Below, piece after piece: positions 10,736 through 22,556 of a stretch of 64,000 bases of DNA (position 1 is the first letter of the stretch; each line of letters opens with the position of its first letter). Position numbers and translations under genes: made by a program. Source of the stretch: Toxorhynchites rutilus septentrionalis (taxonomy: Eukaryota; Arthropoda; Insecta; Diptera; Culicidae); contig NC_073745.1 in NCBI RefSeq assembly GCF_029784135.1, positions 245,175,624 to 245,239,623 of the forward strand. The letters are read 5' to 3'. Below the pieces are notes generated by a model, which saw only the letters and a list, made by a program, of their open reading frames with translations, was not told where the DNA came from and did not search any database.

Positions 10736-11174
10736 CTAAGAAAAAACTTTTTGGAATAAACAAGGGCCTATCCGGGTCTTCCTAAGCTCGAAGCCGCCGG
10801 ACGGTTTTATATCGTTATCGTCCATCGTTGAAGTGATACCGTTATTTTCGTGGCTGGTGAAGTGAGTGTTGGACACTAACGGGATTCCCTGTGAATTCAT
10901 TGAAGCAGACACAACAAGCGAGAGGAAGAAACCCTGCACGCGAGCGCTGAGTGCTGGTGTGTTATCGCCGTAGCACCGTCTTCGACATCATCACCGCGTG
11001 GTGCGATACACGGGTTCAGCTGTACCGAACGATCAACACGCAGCACCGTTATAAATAATCCGCACTGGTGTGCATAATAAGTATACTGAAATTAATAGGT
11101 TAAGGTTATTAGGTTAAGGAATTATAAAAAAAAAATTGCAAAAATTATAAGAAAGTGTACATCTGCCATTTTAA

Positions 11175-11813
11175 ATGGCAGAAGGGGAAGAAAGCGTTGA
11201 CATGGATATCGAATCCACTGTCTCCCCCTCCCCAGCTACGGGTGCTGGGAAGTCGCTTAAACGCGTTCCCCCCTCAGAAGATGTCTCTTCACAGGAAGAG
11301 TTAACTCACCTCAACAAGCCTCCCTCAAGAAAATTTGCAAACCTTTCCTCTTCACCCCCTCATTCTCCCGCTCCCGTTTCCGCTCAACTCCCGAACTTGC
11401 CTCCCAGCCCTACTGATCCCGCTCCCGCTCAACAATCGACCTCGACCTCCCCCTCAGTTGCTTCCTCTCTTCGTGTCAAGGTCTATCCAGAAGATTCACC
11501 TGGAGCTGGCCCATGGGTTGTTTTTTTCCGGCCCAAACCGAACGGAAAATCCATCAATGTCATTCAGGTTTCGAAAGATCTGGCAAGATATTATTCCTCC
11601 GTGGTCGAAATCTCTAAGGTTAGACCGAACAAACTGCGTGTTGTCGTGAGTGATCGGAAACACGCAAATGCAGTTGTGATCGACGAGAGATTCTCCCTAG
11701 AGTATCGTGTCTACGTGCCGTCCCATGACGTAGAAATCTCGGGGGTGATAACTGAAACGGGTCTGACGTGTGAAATGATAAAGGAAGGAGTTGGTAAATT
11801 TAAAAGACTCCCG
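11175..11813 (+). pseudogene. LINE A ORF1, 5' part (cut by element B)
   Basis: N-terminal half of the nucleic-acid-binding ORF1 (gag-like) protein. The ATG at 11175 starts MAEGEESVDMDIES. A Ser/Pro-rich low-complexity region (residues 15-95) precedes a conserved block (VKVYPED, WVVFFRPKPNGK, EISKVRPNKLRVVV) shared with ORF1 of element B. The frame is broken after KRLP by the poly-T edge of element B. It resumes at about 17951, so host ORF1 was one gene before the insertion. Confidence 0.88.
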
Positions 11814-12199
11814 TTTTTTTTTTTTTTTTTTATTTAAATCGTTTATTTTTACAGGCTCAGTTACATAGGTTTAAAGGAGCCGAACTCCTTACTGTATTGT
11901 TACTAGTATATAAACATTTTTCCTTAATTCTAATGTTAATAATATAGGAAACCGATTACTCGCGGTCGACTCGAGTTTAGAAGGGTGACATATTTTCTTC
12001 AGGAAAAGGAGGGGATATGAGGATATATTGACAATGATCACACTTACACTCTCAATCACACTCTCAATCACATTCATCACACTCAATTCTTAAACCTATC
12101 TTATATCTAATATGTATTTACATTTCATCTTATTCTTAAGAAGGGATCCGATCTCTCACAAAGGAAAAGGAAAAGGAAAAACTAAGGGTGTAAGGACAA

Positions 12200-15154
12200 T
12201 CACACACGAAGATCGATAGCTTTAAGGAATACATATATTTGGGACATGTAATCAAGGTCTAACCGAGCCAACACGTCTCTCACCGGCATCATGGGCTGCC
12301 TTCCTCGGGCCCGAAGGGTGACTACTAAATTCGATCTGGAGACAAGATATAGCTCGCACGACCAAACAACGTGCTCGATGTCGTGGTAACCTTGGCCACA
12401 AACACAAAGATTGTTGTCGGCAAGATTAATACGAAAGAGTAGCGCATCTAACGAACAGTGATTGGACATGAGTCGGGAGAAGGTGCGAATAAAGTCCCGA
12501 CTCAAGTCCAGACTTTTGAACCATGGCTTGAGGCTAACCTTAGGGATAATCGAGTGGAGCCACCGGCCAAATTCATCTTCGTTCCATTTGCGTTGCCAGT
12601 TAACTATGGTATTTTTGCGGACTAAAGAATAAAATTCATTGAAGGCGATTTGACGCTGATAAATATCGCCTTCAATTGCACCTACCTTTGCTAATGAGTC
12701 AGCCCTCTCATTACCCGGAATTGAGCAATGTGAAGGGACCCAGACAAAGGTAATGACATAACAGCGTCTGGATAAAGCACTCAAAATTTCTCGTATTCTC
12801 TCAAGGAAGTACGGCGAGTGCTTTTCCGGCCTCACTGAACGGATAGCTTCGACAGAGCTAAGACTATCCGTTACAATGTAATAGTGTTCAACAGGTCGTG
12901 AGGCGACGCTGTCCAGCGCCCAGTGTATCGCTGCCAATTCAGCAATATACACTGAGCAAGGATTCTGAAGACTGTGTGAGGTGCTAAAAAATTCGTTGAA
13001 CACTCCAAATCCTGTGGACTCATTCATAGAGGACCCATCAGTAAAGTACATATTATCACAATTGATATCCCCATACTTTGCATCGAAGATCGTTGGAACG
13101 ATCCTCGATCGAAGATAGTCTGATGTTCCATGGATATCCTGCTTCATGGACAGATCAAAATGCACAGAGGAACTGATGTAGTCAGGAAAACAAACACGGT
13201 TGGGAATATACGAAGAAGGATTAACCTGCATGGAGACGAATTCATGATATGAGCTCATGAATCCAGAATGAAAATTTAGCTCGATCAGCTGCTCAAAATT
13301 TCCGATCACCAATGGGTTCATAACCTTACACCGGATGAGGAACCGAAGAGATAATAAATTGAAGCGATCTTTTAGTGGGAGTAGGCCTGCCAAAACCTCG
13401 AGACTCATGGTATGCGTTGAGGGCATACATCCCAACGAGATACGGAGACAAAGATACTGAATTCGCTCGAGTTTAATGAGGTGTGTTTTGGCAGCTGATT
13501 GAAAACAGAAACTGCCATACTCCATCACTGAGAGAATAGTTGTTCGATACAACATTATAAGATCTTCGGGATGGGCTCCCCACCAGGTGCCGGTAATTGT
13601 ACGGAGAAAGTTTATTCTTTGTTGACATTTTTTACTCAGATACCTAATATGGGCCCCCCAAGTACATTTAGAGTCGAACCAGACCCCAAGATACTTGAAT
13701 GACATAGCATGAGTGATCGGTTTACCCAAAAGTTGAAGCTTTGGCTTTGCTGGTTTATGCTTCCTAGAAAAAACCACCATCTCTGTTTTCTCCGTGGAGA
13801 ATTCGATCCCTAGCCCAATGGCCCAGGTTGAAAAATTGTTCAAAGTATCTTGTAAGGATTCTTGCAGGTCGGATTCGTTTGATCCTACGACAGACACCAC
13901 TCCATCATCTGCAAGTTGTCTTAGGCTGCAATTTTGTGTAAGGCAATTGTCAATGTCGCTTACGTAGAAGTTGTACAAAAGGGGGCTTAAACATGAACCC
14001 TGGGGGAGTCCCATGTAAGAGACCCGACTTACTGCCGAATCTCCGTGAGAAAAGTTCAAATGTTTCTCGCAAAGCAAGTTATATAACATATTATTCAATA
14101 GAGGCGGCAGACCCCGAGATTGTAATTTGTCTGACAAAACCTCTATTGAAACAGAATCAAAGGCCCCCTTTATGTCCAAGAATACTGAAGCCATTTGTTT
14201 TTTTTCGGCGTAAGCCATTTGAATTTCTGAAGAAAGCAACGCAAGACAATCATTCGTCCCCTTGCCCCTGCGGAACCCATATTGTGTATCTGAGAGTAGG
14301 CCATTCGTTTCAACCCATCGATCAAGGCGAAACAAGATAATTTTCTCCATTAATTTCCGTATACAAGACAGCATTGCTATTGGGCGGTACGAATTGAAGT
14401 CGGACGCGGGTTTTCCGGGTTTTTGAATAGCTATAACTCGTACTTGTCTCCAATCATCTGGAACAATATTATGCTCCAGAAACCGATTGAATAAGTTCAA
14501 CAAGCGATGTTTCGCCACATCAGGGAGATTTTTCAGCAAGTTGAACTTAATTCTATCCGATCCCGGAGCAGAATTGTTACATGAAAGGAGAGCAAGAGAG
14601 AATTCTACCATCGAAAACTCGGAATCAAGATCGCACCTATCTTGTGGTATAACTCGAATAATTCTTTGCACTGGAGCGGAATCGGGACAAACCTTCCGCG
14701 CAAAATTTAAAATCCATCGATGTGAATATTCCTCGCTTTCATTGGATGAAGAGCGATTTCTCATGTTTCGAGCCACTTTCCATAATTTTTTCATTGACGT
14801 TTCTCGTGATAAACCTCCCACGAAATTTCGCCAATAAGCACGTTTTTTCCCTTTGATCAAGTTTTTAAATTGATTTTCAAGGTCCAAATACGTTTGAAAA
14901 TTCTCAATGGTTCCACGTTTCCGAAAAGCTTTAAATGCATTCGATTTATCTCCATAAAGCTTGGAACACTGGCCATCCCACCATGGATTGGGAGGCCTTC
15001 GACGAATAGTGGAACCTGGGATGGGTTTCGTTTGAGCGCGAACCGCGCTGTCATAGATCAAACGAGAAATGAAGTTATACTCCTCCAATGGAGGCAAACC
15101 ATCTCTGGAATTGATGGCTAGAGCAATCGCGTCCGCAAATTTTTTTTCAGTCAA
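12200..15154 (-). pseudogene. LINE B ORF2, reverse transcriptase and RNase H part
   Basis: C-terminal four-fifths of the replication polyprotein. Visible in order are RPIAMLSCIRKLMEKI, FGFRRGKGTNDC-type sequence (here YGFRRGKGTNDC), FLDIKGAFDSVS with the first catalytic Asp, GLPQGSCLSPLL, and the active site LADDG in place of the common YADD. RNase H motifs follow (TDGSSMNEST, AELAAIHWAL, TDSLSSVEA, PSHCSIPGNERADSLAK), then a C-terminal C-x-C/H-rich motif (CVCGQGYHDIEHVVWSC). It is separated from the endonuclease part by one extra base in an A-run near 15150, where the element A frame has TGGAAAAAA. Otherwise open for 984 codons. Confidence 0.93.
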
Positions 15155-15884
15155 TGTGTCTTGTGAGGTCGTATGCCATGTTTATTGATTCAGAAGAATT
15201 CAACCCATTGGTGATAGAAATTTTGATTGGCAAGTGATCACTACCGTTGGGATCCTGGATTACATTCCACTTGCAATCTAACGATAGTGAATTCGAGCAA
15301 AGCGAGAGGTCAAGAGCACTTGGTTTAGCAGGAGGTTTAGGTACACGTGTTGTTTCCCCAGTGTTCAAAACGGTCATATTGAAGCTGTTACAAAGGTCAT
15401 ATATCAACGATGAACGATTATCGTCGTACGGATCCCCCCAGGCAGTTCCGTGAGAGTTGAAGTCTCCCAAGATCAATCGTGGCTCAGGAAGGAGTGAGCA
15501 CATGTCAACAAGTTGCTTGCGGCTAACCGCAGCTCTCGGAGGCCAATACAAGCTGACTATACAGAGGTCTTTGCCTCTGATGTTTGCATGACAAGCAACA
15601 GCTTCGATCCCTCCAATAGGTGGAAGGTCAATTCTAAAAAATGAGTGACACTTATTGATCCCCAATAGTACCCCTCCGTATCTGTCATCGCGGTCCAAGC
15701 GTATTATATTAAAATCGTGGAAAGAGAGATCGTTTTGAGAAGAGAGCCAGGTTTCGGATAGAGCAAAAACATCACAATTGAGTTTATGAATTAGAAATTT
15801 GAATGTATCCAATTTAGGGATAAGACTACGACAATTCCACTTTAAAACAGTGATATCTCCGACCTCTCTATTTAAATTAGACAT
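15147..15884 (-). pseudogene. LINE B ORF2, AP-type endonuclease part
   Basis: Nicks the chromosomal target so that reverse transcription can start there. The ATG overlaps the ORF1 stop (ATGTCTAA), the same arrangement as in element A. Motifs of the exonuclease-endonuclease-phosphatase fold: LKWNCRSLIPK, ALSETWLSS (catalytic Glu), LGDFNSHGTAWG and SDHLPI (catalytic Asp-His). The frame stops at 15147 because of a one-base indel in an A-run, and the downstream RT frame overlaps it by eight bases. A single correction would join it to the RT part, so the element is nearly intact. Confidence 0.92.
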
Positions 15885-17448
15885 CAAGAGAGATAATCAT
15901 TGCAAGGAGGGGCCATGTTTGCATCAATTGCTGCAAAATTGTCTTTAGTACTGGAAGCATTGCGGTGACAATGGTTCTGATGGAGTCGGAAACATTAAAA
16001 CACGTGAAGATATGATCCACAAGGTCAGACAACTTTATAAATCCCGATTGGGAAGTTGAACTTGACGGAAAAACAGAGACAGTTGGGGTTTTTGATGTCC
16101 CCTCGAGTGCTGGGTCGTTCGAAGGTGAACTATTACCACGGAGGCCAGGAGGGACCTGATTTTGCTTATCCGCTGCACTCGATTTTTTGGGCAAGCTAAC
16201 AGGGGGTATCACTGGAGGGACTTGTCCTTGAACTTTGGGAGTGGTCGCATTTTTGCGCCGGGGATTCCCTTGAGAAATAAACGGCGTGCCCCCATTAGCT
16301 GTATCCGCTTCCATTTCGTCAACTGGCAACGTAGCGAAGACATTGTGTGTATTGATTGGTTGTTGTTCTTGAGCCAGTGGAGAAGCGCCCTTCAAAATTT
16401 CTGCGAAAGTGCGTTTAGAGCGTTCCCTCAAAGAGCGCTTCTGTTTCTCCCAGCGAGCCTTGTATGTTTCACAAGCTGAGAGCACGTGTGGGGATCCCCC
16501 GCAATATGGACACTTATGCTCAGTCGCACTGCAGGATTTCCCCTCATGTTGTTCTCCGCAAGTGGCACATCGTTCTTTATTGGCACAATAAGCAGCCGTG
16601 TGACCAACTGACTTGCACTTTAGACAAGTCATTGGCTTTGGAATAAAAAGTCGCACGGCTAACCTCAATTTATCTACCATCACGTAGTCAGGGAGAGCTG
16701 AACCAGCGAAGGTGACTCGAAACGAGTTGGACGGCGTAAATTTCTTTTCTTCTCCTTCATGGGAGACTGTTCCGAGCTGGCGGCAACCCAAGATCTTAAC
16801 AGTCGTCGAGGGCAGTTTTTTAAAACGGCCGGTACCTTCACTCGTAATGTATTCGCACGTCAAGCCCGTTTCGGTTATCACACCCTCAATTTCGACTATG
16901 TGAGAGGGAATGTAGACCCGATACTCAATTGTAAAATGCTGATCGACAACAATCTTGTTTGCGTCTTTTCGATCATTCACGACAACTCGCAATTTGTTTG
17001 GTCTAACCTTCGAAATTTCCGAAATGGAGGTATACCTTGCCAGATCTTTCGCGATCTGCATGACTCTCAACGCTTTTCCATTTGGCTTAGGCCTGAAGAA
17101 AACAATCCAGGGACCAGTTCCGGGCGCATCTTCTGGATAGACCTTTACACGGGGAGTGGGAATAACAGGGGGGGAAGGCGAGGACGGGGATTGAGAGTGG
17201 GAAGACGAAGGTTGAGAAGGAGTGGGAAGAACAGAGGGAGAAGACGAGGTTGAAGGTAGAGTGGGATCGTTAAGGGCAGATGGGAGATTTGCTAGTTTTT
17301 TGGAGGGAGGCTTGGTAGGGTTAGCTGACTCGTCCCCAGAAGAGGTATCTTCCGTATTTGGTACGCGTTTGAGTGACTTTTTTTTATCACTTAGGAGGGA
17401 ACTAGAGTCAGAGACCTCCATATCCGAAGGACCCCCACCCTCTGCCAT
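15877..17448 (-). CDS. LINE B ORF1, gag-like nucleic-acid-binding protein, complete
   Basis: 523-codon protein that coats the element RNA. Order: acidic, Ser/Pro-rich N-terminus (residues 1-95); conserved block VKVYPEDAPGTGPWIVFFRP; EISKVRPNKLRVVV; then three zinc knuckles near residues 275-325 (CLKCKSVGHTAAYC, CATCGEQHEGKSC, CPYCGGSPHVLSAC). A basic stretch (KQKRSLRERSKRTF) and a Pro-rich tail follow. ATG context and the 8-base overlap of its stop with the ORF2 ATG match element A. No lesion is visible. Confidence 0.93.
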   Translation of the reverse strand: MAEGGGPSDMEVSDSSSLLSDKKKSLKRVPNTEDTSSGDESANPTKPPSKKLANLPSALNDPTLPSTSSSPSVLPTPSQPSSSHSQSPSSPSPPVIPTPRVKVYPEDAPGTGPWIVFFRPKPNGKALRVMQIAKDLARYTSISEISKVRPNKLRVVVNDRKDANKIVVDQHFTIEYRVYIPSHIVEIEGVITETGLTCEYITSEGTGRFKKLPSTTVKILGCRQLGTVSHEGEEKKFTPSNSFRVTFAGSALPDYVMVDKLRLAVRLFIPKPMTCLKCKSVGHTAAYCANKERCATCGEQHEGKSCSATEHKCPYCGGSPHVLSACETYKARWEKQKRSLRERSKRTFAEILKGASPLAQEQQPINTHNVFATLPVDEMEADTANGGTPFISQGNPRRKNATTPKVQGQVPPVIPPVSLPKKSSAADKQNQVPPGLRGNSSPSNDPALEGTSKTPTVSVFPSSSTSQSGFIKLSDLVDHIFTCFNVSDSIRTIVTAMLPVLKTILQQLMQTWPLLAMIISLDV

Positions 17449-17952
17449 TTTAAAATTGGCACTTATATTCTAAGTATTTTTTTAAAAATAATATTTCACA
17501 ATAATAATAATTCACAAAAACAAAAAAAAAACTTATAATTAATAAATATTTTCTCTCACTATATACAATCTTATTCACCTATGAACGCACTCCAGTGCAG
17601 ATGAACGGGAGCGTGCTGAAAGCTCGTTGGTGGTGGGAATGTGCCTACGACACCACTACACACAGTCGTCGGTGAAAGCTTACCCGCACTGTCACTGTTG
17701 GCACGATGACTCGGCGAAATCTCCAATGTCGGCGAAGCAGCGACAAAACAAAAACCAATGCTTGGCTTTCTGAGGATGAAAGCCTCTATCCACTTGCAGG
17801 CAGGGCACTTCACTCACTATCCAGATAGCGAAATGAACTCTTCAGCGGCAAAAAAAACAACAATCACGCGGTAACCGATAACGGAACTTGGACGCGACTT
17901 TCCTTCGTCTGGTTACTTCGGGCAATCGGCGAAGAATGTGAAGACTCCCGTT

Positions 17953-18880
17953 GGTGGGCGTTAAAATTTTGGACAGCCGCCAACTAGGGAAAGTATCCCA
18001 AGAAAAGGGAAAAACTAAATTCACGCCGTCAGACTCGTTTCGAGTAACTTTTGCTGGTTCCGCTCTCCCTGACTACGTCATGGTGGGCAAATTAAGACTG
18101 CCTGTGCGACTCTTCGTGCCAAAGCCCATGACTTGCCAAAAATGCAAGTCAGTTGGTCACACTTCAGATTATTGTGCCAACAAGGAGCGCTGTGCCACTT
18201 GCGGAGAGCAACATGAGGGGAAATCCTGCAGTGCGACTGAGCATAAATGTCCATATTGCGGGGGATCCCCACACGAGCTCTCAGTTTGTGAAACTTACAA
18301 GAGTCGCTGGGAGAAACAGAAGCGCTCTTTGAAGGAACGCTCGAAACGCACTTTTGCGGATATTTTAAAGGGCGCTTCTCCACTGGCCCAACAACAACAA
18401 CCAATCATCACACAAAATGTCTTCGCCACGTTGCCCGTTGACGAAATAGAAGCGGACACAGCTAACGGGGGCACACCGTTCATTTTCCAAGGGAATCCCC
18501 GGCGCAAAAATGTGACCACTCCCAAAGTTCAAGGACAAGCCCCTCCGGTTATACCTCCTGTTAGCATGCCTAAAAAATCGAGTGCAGCGGACAAGCAAAA
18601 TCAGGTTCCTCCTGGCTTCCGTGGGAATAGTTCACCTTCGAACGACCCAGCACTCGAGGGGACATCAAAAACCCCAAATGTCCCTATTTTTCCGTCCAGC
18701 TCAACTCCCCAATCGGGATTTATAAAGTTGTCTGACCTTTTGGACCAAATCTTCAAGTGTTTTAATGTTTCCGACTCCATCAGAACCATTGTCATTTCAA
18801 TGCTTCCAGTATTAAAGACAATTTTGCAACAATTGATGCAAACATGGCCCCTCGCAATGATTATCTCTCTTGATGTCTAA
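17953..18880 (+). pseudogene. LINE A ORF1, 3' part
   Basis: Continuation of the ORF1 begun at 11175, resuming just after the right copy of the target duplication. The same three zinc knuckles as in element B are present (CQKCKSVGHTSDYC, CATCGEQHEGKSC, CPYCGGSPHELSVC), followed by a basic segment and Pro/Ser-rich tail. It ends at TAA 18878-18880 and overlaps the ORF2 ATG at 18873. Both halves read without internal stops, so the B insertion is the only visible lesion in this ORF. Confidence 0.9.
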
Positions 18881-21800
18881 TTCAAATAGAGAGGTCGGAG
18901 ATATCACTGTTTTACAGTGGAATTGTCGTAGTCTTATCCCTAAATTGGATACATTCAAATTTTTAATTCATAACTTCAATTGTGACGTTTTTGCTCTGTC
19001 CGAAACTTGGCTTTCTTCGCGAGATGATATCTCTTTCCACGATTTTAATATTATACGCTTGGACCGTGTTGACAGATACGGAGGGGTGCTATTGGGGATC
19101 AATAAGTGTCACTCATTTTTTAGAATTGACCTTCCACCAATTGGGGGGATCGAAGCTGTTGCTTGTCATGCAAACATCAGAGGCAAAGACCTTTGTATTG
19201 TCAGCTTGTATTGGCCTCCGAGAGCTGCGGTTAGCCGCAAGCAACTTGTTGACATGTGCTCACTCCTTCCTGAGCCACGATTGATCTTGGGAGACTTCAA
19301 CTCTCACGGAACTGCCTGGGGGGAACAGTACGACGACAATCGTTCATCGATGATATATGACCTTTGTAACAGCTTCAATATGACCGTTTTGAATACTGGG
19401 GAAACAACACGTGTTCCTAAACCTCCTGCTAACCCAAGTGCTCTTGACCTCTCGCTTTGCTCGAATTCACTAACGTTAGATTGCAAGTGGAATGTAATCC
19501 AGGACCCCAACGGTAGTGATCACTTGCCAATCAAAATTTCCATCACCATTGGTTCGAATTCTTCTGAATCTATAAACATGGCATATGACCTCACAAGACA
19601 CATTGACTGGAAAAAATATGCGGACGCAATTGCTCTAGCCATCAATTCCAGAGATGGTTTGCCTCCATTGGAGGAGTATAACTTCCTTTCTCGTTTGATA
19701 TATGACAGCGCGGTTCGCGCTCAAACGAAACCCATCCCAGGCTCCACTTTTCGTCAAAGGCCTCCCAATCCATGGTGGGATAGCCAATGTTCCAAGCTTT
19801 ATCAGGATAAATCGAACGCATTTAAAGCTTTTCGGAAACGTGGAACCGTTGAGAATTTTCAAACGTATTTGGACCTTGAAAATCAATTTAAAAACTTGAT
19901 CAAAGGGAAAAAACGTGCTTATTGGCGAAATTTCGTGGGAGGTTTATCACGAGAAACGTCAATGAAAAAATTATGGAAAGTGGCTCGAAACATGAGAAAT
20001 CGCTCTTCATCGAATGAAAGCGAAGAATATTCACATCGATGGATTTTTAATTTTGCACGGAAGGTTTGTCCCGATTCCGTTCCTGTGCAAAAAATTGTTC
20101 GAGATATACCACAAGATAGGTGCGATCTTGATTCCGAGTTTTCGATGGTAGAATTCTCTCTTGCTCTCCTTTCTTGTAACAATTCGGCTCCAGGAACGGA
20201 TAGAATTAAGTTCAACTTGTTAAAAAACCTCCCTGATGTGGCGAAACATCGCTTGTTGAATTTATTCAATCGGTTTCTGGAGCATAATATTGTTCCAGAT
20301 GATTGGAGACAAGTGCGAATTATAGCTATTCAAAAACCCGGAAAACCCGCGTCCGACTTCAATTCGTACCGTCCAATAGCAATGCTGTCTTGTATACGGA
20401 AATTGTTGGAGAAAATGATCTTGTTTCGCCTTGATCGATGGGTTGAAACGAATGGCCTACTCTCAGATACACAATATGGGTTCCGCAGGGGCAAGGGGAC
20501 GAATGATTGTCTTGCGTTGCTTTCTTCAGAAATTCAAATGGATTACGCCGAAAAAAAACAAATGGCTTCAGTATTCTTGGACATAAAGGGGGCCTTTGAT
20601 TCTGTTTCAATAGAGGTTTTGTCAGACAAATTACACTCTCGGGGTCTGCCGCCTCTGTTGAATAATATGTTATATAACTTGCTTTGTGAGAAACATTTGA
20701 ACTTTTCTCACGGGGATTCGACAGTAAATCGGGTCTCCTACATGGGCCTCCCCCAGGGCTCATGTTTAAGCCCCCTTTTGTACAACTTCTATGTAAGCGA
20801 CATCGACAATTGCCTTACACAAAATTGCAGCCTAAGACAACTTGCAGATGATGGAGTGGTGTCTGTCGTAGGATCAAACGAATCCGACCTGCAAGGACCC
20901 TTACAAGATACTTTGAACAATTTTTCAAACTGGGCCATTGGGCTAGGGATCGAATTCTCCACGGAGAAAACAGAGATGGTGGTTTTTTCTAGGAAGCATA
21001 GACCAGCAAAACCAAAGCTTCAACTTTTGGGTAAACCGATCACTCATGCTATGTCATTCAAGTATCTTGGGGTCTGGTTCGACTCCAAATGTACTTGGGG
21101 GGCCCATATTAGGTATCTGAGTAAAAAATGTCAACAAAGAATAAACTTTCTCCGTACAATTACCGGCACCTGGTGGGGAGCCCATCCCGAAGATCTTATA
21201 ATGTTGTATCGAACAACTATTCTCTCAGTGATGGAGTATGGCAGTTTCTGTTTTCAATCAGCTGCCAAAACACATCTCATTAAACTCGAGCGAATTCAGT
21301 ATCTTTGTCTCCGTATTGCGTTGGGATGTATGCCCTCAACGCATACCATGAGTCTCGAGGTTTTGGCAGGCCTACTCCCACTAAAAGATCGCTTCAATTT
21401 ATTATCTCTTCGGTTCCTCATCCGGTGTAAGGTTATGAACCCATTGGTGATCGGAAATTTTGAGCAGCTTATCGAGCTAAATTTTCATTCAGGATTCATG
21501 AGCTCATATCATGAATTCATCTCCATGCAGGTTGATCCTTCTTCGTATACTCCCAACCGTGTTTGTTTTCCTGACTACATCAATTCCTCTGTACATTTTG
21601 ATCTGTTCATGAAGGAGAAAATCCATGGAATTCCAGATTATCATCGATCGGGGATCGTTCCTACGATCTTCAATGCAAAGTATGGGCGTGTCAATTGTGA
21701 TAATATGTACTTTACTGATGGGTCCTCTATGAATGAGTCCACAGGATTTGGAGTGTTCAACGAAATTTTTAGCACCTCCCACAGTCTTCAGAATCCTTGC

Positions 21801-22556
21801 TCTGTGTATATTGCTGAATTGGCAGCAATACATTGGGCGCTGGACAGCGTCGCCTCACGACCTGTTGAACACTATTACATTGTAACGGATAGTCTTAGCT
21901 CTGTCGAAGCTATCCGTTCAGTGAGGCCGGAAAAGCACTCGCCGTACTTCCTTGAGAGAATACGAGAAAATTTGAGTGCTTTAACCAGACGCTGTTATGT
22001 CATTACCTTTGTCTGGGTCCCTTCACATTGCTCAATTCCGGGTAACGAGAGGGCTGACTCATTGGCAAAGGTAGGTGCAATTGAAGGCGATATTTATCAG
22101 CGTCAAATCGCTTTCAATGAATTTTATTCTTCAGTCCGTAAAAATACCATCGCTAACTGGCAACGTAAGTGGAACGAAGATGAATTGGGTCGGTGGCTTC
22201 ACTCGATTATCCCTAAGGTTAGCCTCAAACCATGGTTCAAAAGTCTGGACTTAAGTCGGGACTTTATTCGCACCTTCTCTCGACTCATGTCCAATCACTG
22301 TTCGTTAGACGCGCTACTCTTTCGTTTTAATCTTGCCGATGGCAATATCTGTGCTTGTGGCCAAGGTTACCACGACATCGAACACGTTGTTTGGTCGTGC
22401 GAGGAGTATCTTGTTGCCAGATCGAATTTAGAAAACTCTCTTCGGGCTAGAGGAAGGCAGCCCAATGTGCCGGTGAGAGATGTGTTGGCTCGGTTAGACC
22501 TTGATTACATGTCCCAAATATATGTCTTCCTAAAAGCTATCGATCTTCGTGTGTGA
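18873..22556 (+). CDS. LINE A ORF2: endonuclease, reverse transcriptase, RNase H
   Basis: Intact polyprotein of about 1227 codons for target-primed reverse transcription. Endonuclease: WNCRSLIPK near residue 14, SETWLSS near 43, GDFNSHGTAWG near 140, SDHLPI near 215. Reverse transcriptase: FLDIKGAFDSVS near 567, GLPQGSCLSPLL near 624, LADDG near 656 (Leu replaces the usual Tyr). RNase H: TDGSS near 948, AELAAIHWAL near 980, TDSLSS near 1004, PSHCSIPGNERAD near 1049. A C-terminal CACGQGYHDIEHVVWSC motif is near 1161. The true ATG is at 18873, overlapping the ORF1 stop, which suggests coupled or reinitiated translation. No stop or frameshift is seen. Confidence 0.95.
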   Translation: MSNSNREVGDITVLQWNCRSLIPKLDTFKFLIHNFNCDVFALSETWLSSRDDISFHDFNIIRLDRVDRYGGVLLGINKCHSFFRIDLPPIGGIEAVACHANIRGKDLCIVSLYWPPRAAVSRKQLVDMCSLLPEPRLILGDFNSHGTAWGEQYDDNRSSMIYDLCNSFNMTVLNTGETTRVPKPPANPSALDLSLCSNSLTLDCKWNVIQDPNGSDHLPIKISITIGSNSSESINMAYDLTRHIDWKKYADAIALAINSRDGLPPLEEYNFLSRLIYDSAVRAQTKPIPGSTFRQRPPNPWWDSQCSKLYQDKSNAFKAFRKRGTVENFQTYLDLENQFKNLIKGKKRAYWRNFVGGLSRETSMKKLWKVARNMRNRSSSNESEEYSHRWIFNFARKVCPDSVPVQKIVRDIPQDRCDLDSEFSMVEFSLALLSCNNSAPGTDRIKFNLLKNLPDVAKHRLLNLFNRFLEHNIVPDDWRQVRIIAIQKPGKPASDFNSYRPIAMLSCIRKLLEKMILFRLDRWVETNGLLSDTQYGFRRGKGTNDCLALLSSEIQMDYAEKKQMASVFLDIKGAFDSVSIEVLSDKLHSRGLPPLLNNMLYNLLCEKHLNFSHGDSTVNRVSYMGLPQGSCLSPLLYNFYVSDIDNCLTQNCSLRQLADDGVVSVVGSNESDLQGPLQDTLNNFSNWAIGLGIEFSTEKTEMVVFSRKHRPAKPKLQLLGKPITHAMSFKYLGVWFDSKCTWGAHIRYLSKKCQQRINFLRTITGTWWGAHPEDLIMLYRTTILSVMEYGSFCFQSAAKTHLIKLERIQYLCLRIALGCMPSTHTMSLEVLAGLLPLKDRFNLLSLRFLIRCKVMNPLVIGNFEQLIELNFHSGFMSSYHEFISMQVDPSSYTPNRVCFPDYINSSVHFDLFMKEKIHGIPDYHRSGIVPTIFNAKYGRVNCDNMYFTDGSSMNESTGFGVFNEIFSTSHSLQNPCSVYIAELAAIHWALDSVASRPVEHYYIVTDSLSSVEAIRSVRPEKHSPYFLERIRENLSALTRRCYVITFVWVPSHCSIPGNERADSLAKVGAIEGDIYQRQIAFNEFYSSVRKNTIANWQRKWNEDELGRWLHSIIPKVSLKPWFKSLDLSRDFIRTFSRLMSNHCSLDALLFRFNLADGNICACGQGYHDIEHVVWSCEEYLVARSNLENSLRARGRQPNVPVRDVLARLDLDYMSQIYVFLKAIDLRV

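Larger units (their letters stand above)
11814..17940 (-). mobile_element. LINE element B, I/LOA-like, antisense inside element A
   Basis: The target duplication AAGACTCCCG lies at 11804-11813 and 17941-17950, and a poly-T edge (3' tail) begins at 11814. The element is about 6.1 kb. From its 5' side it has a UTR of about 490 bases (17449-17940), ORF1 (15877-17448), ORF2 in two frames (15884 down to 12200), and a 3' UTR with CACTCTCAATCACACTCTCA-like repeats. It shares most ORF2 residues with element A, but the 5' UTRs look unrelated. One LINE has inserted into a close relative. Confidence 0.92.

Noticed and set aside
16759..17253. Long plus-strand frames over LINE B ORF1 and others over ORF2
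   Set aside because: Shadow frames of the real LINE genes on the minus strand.
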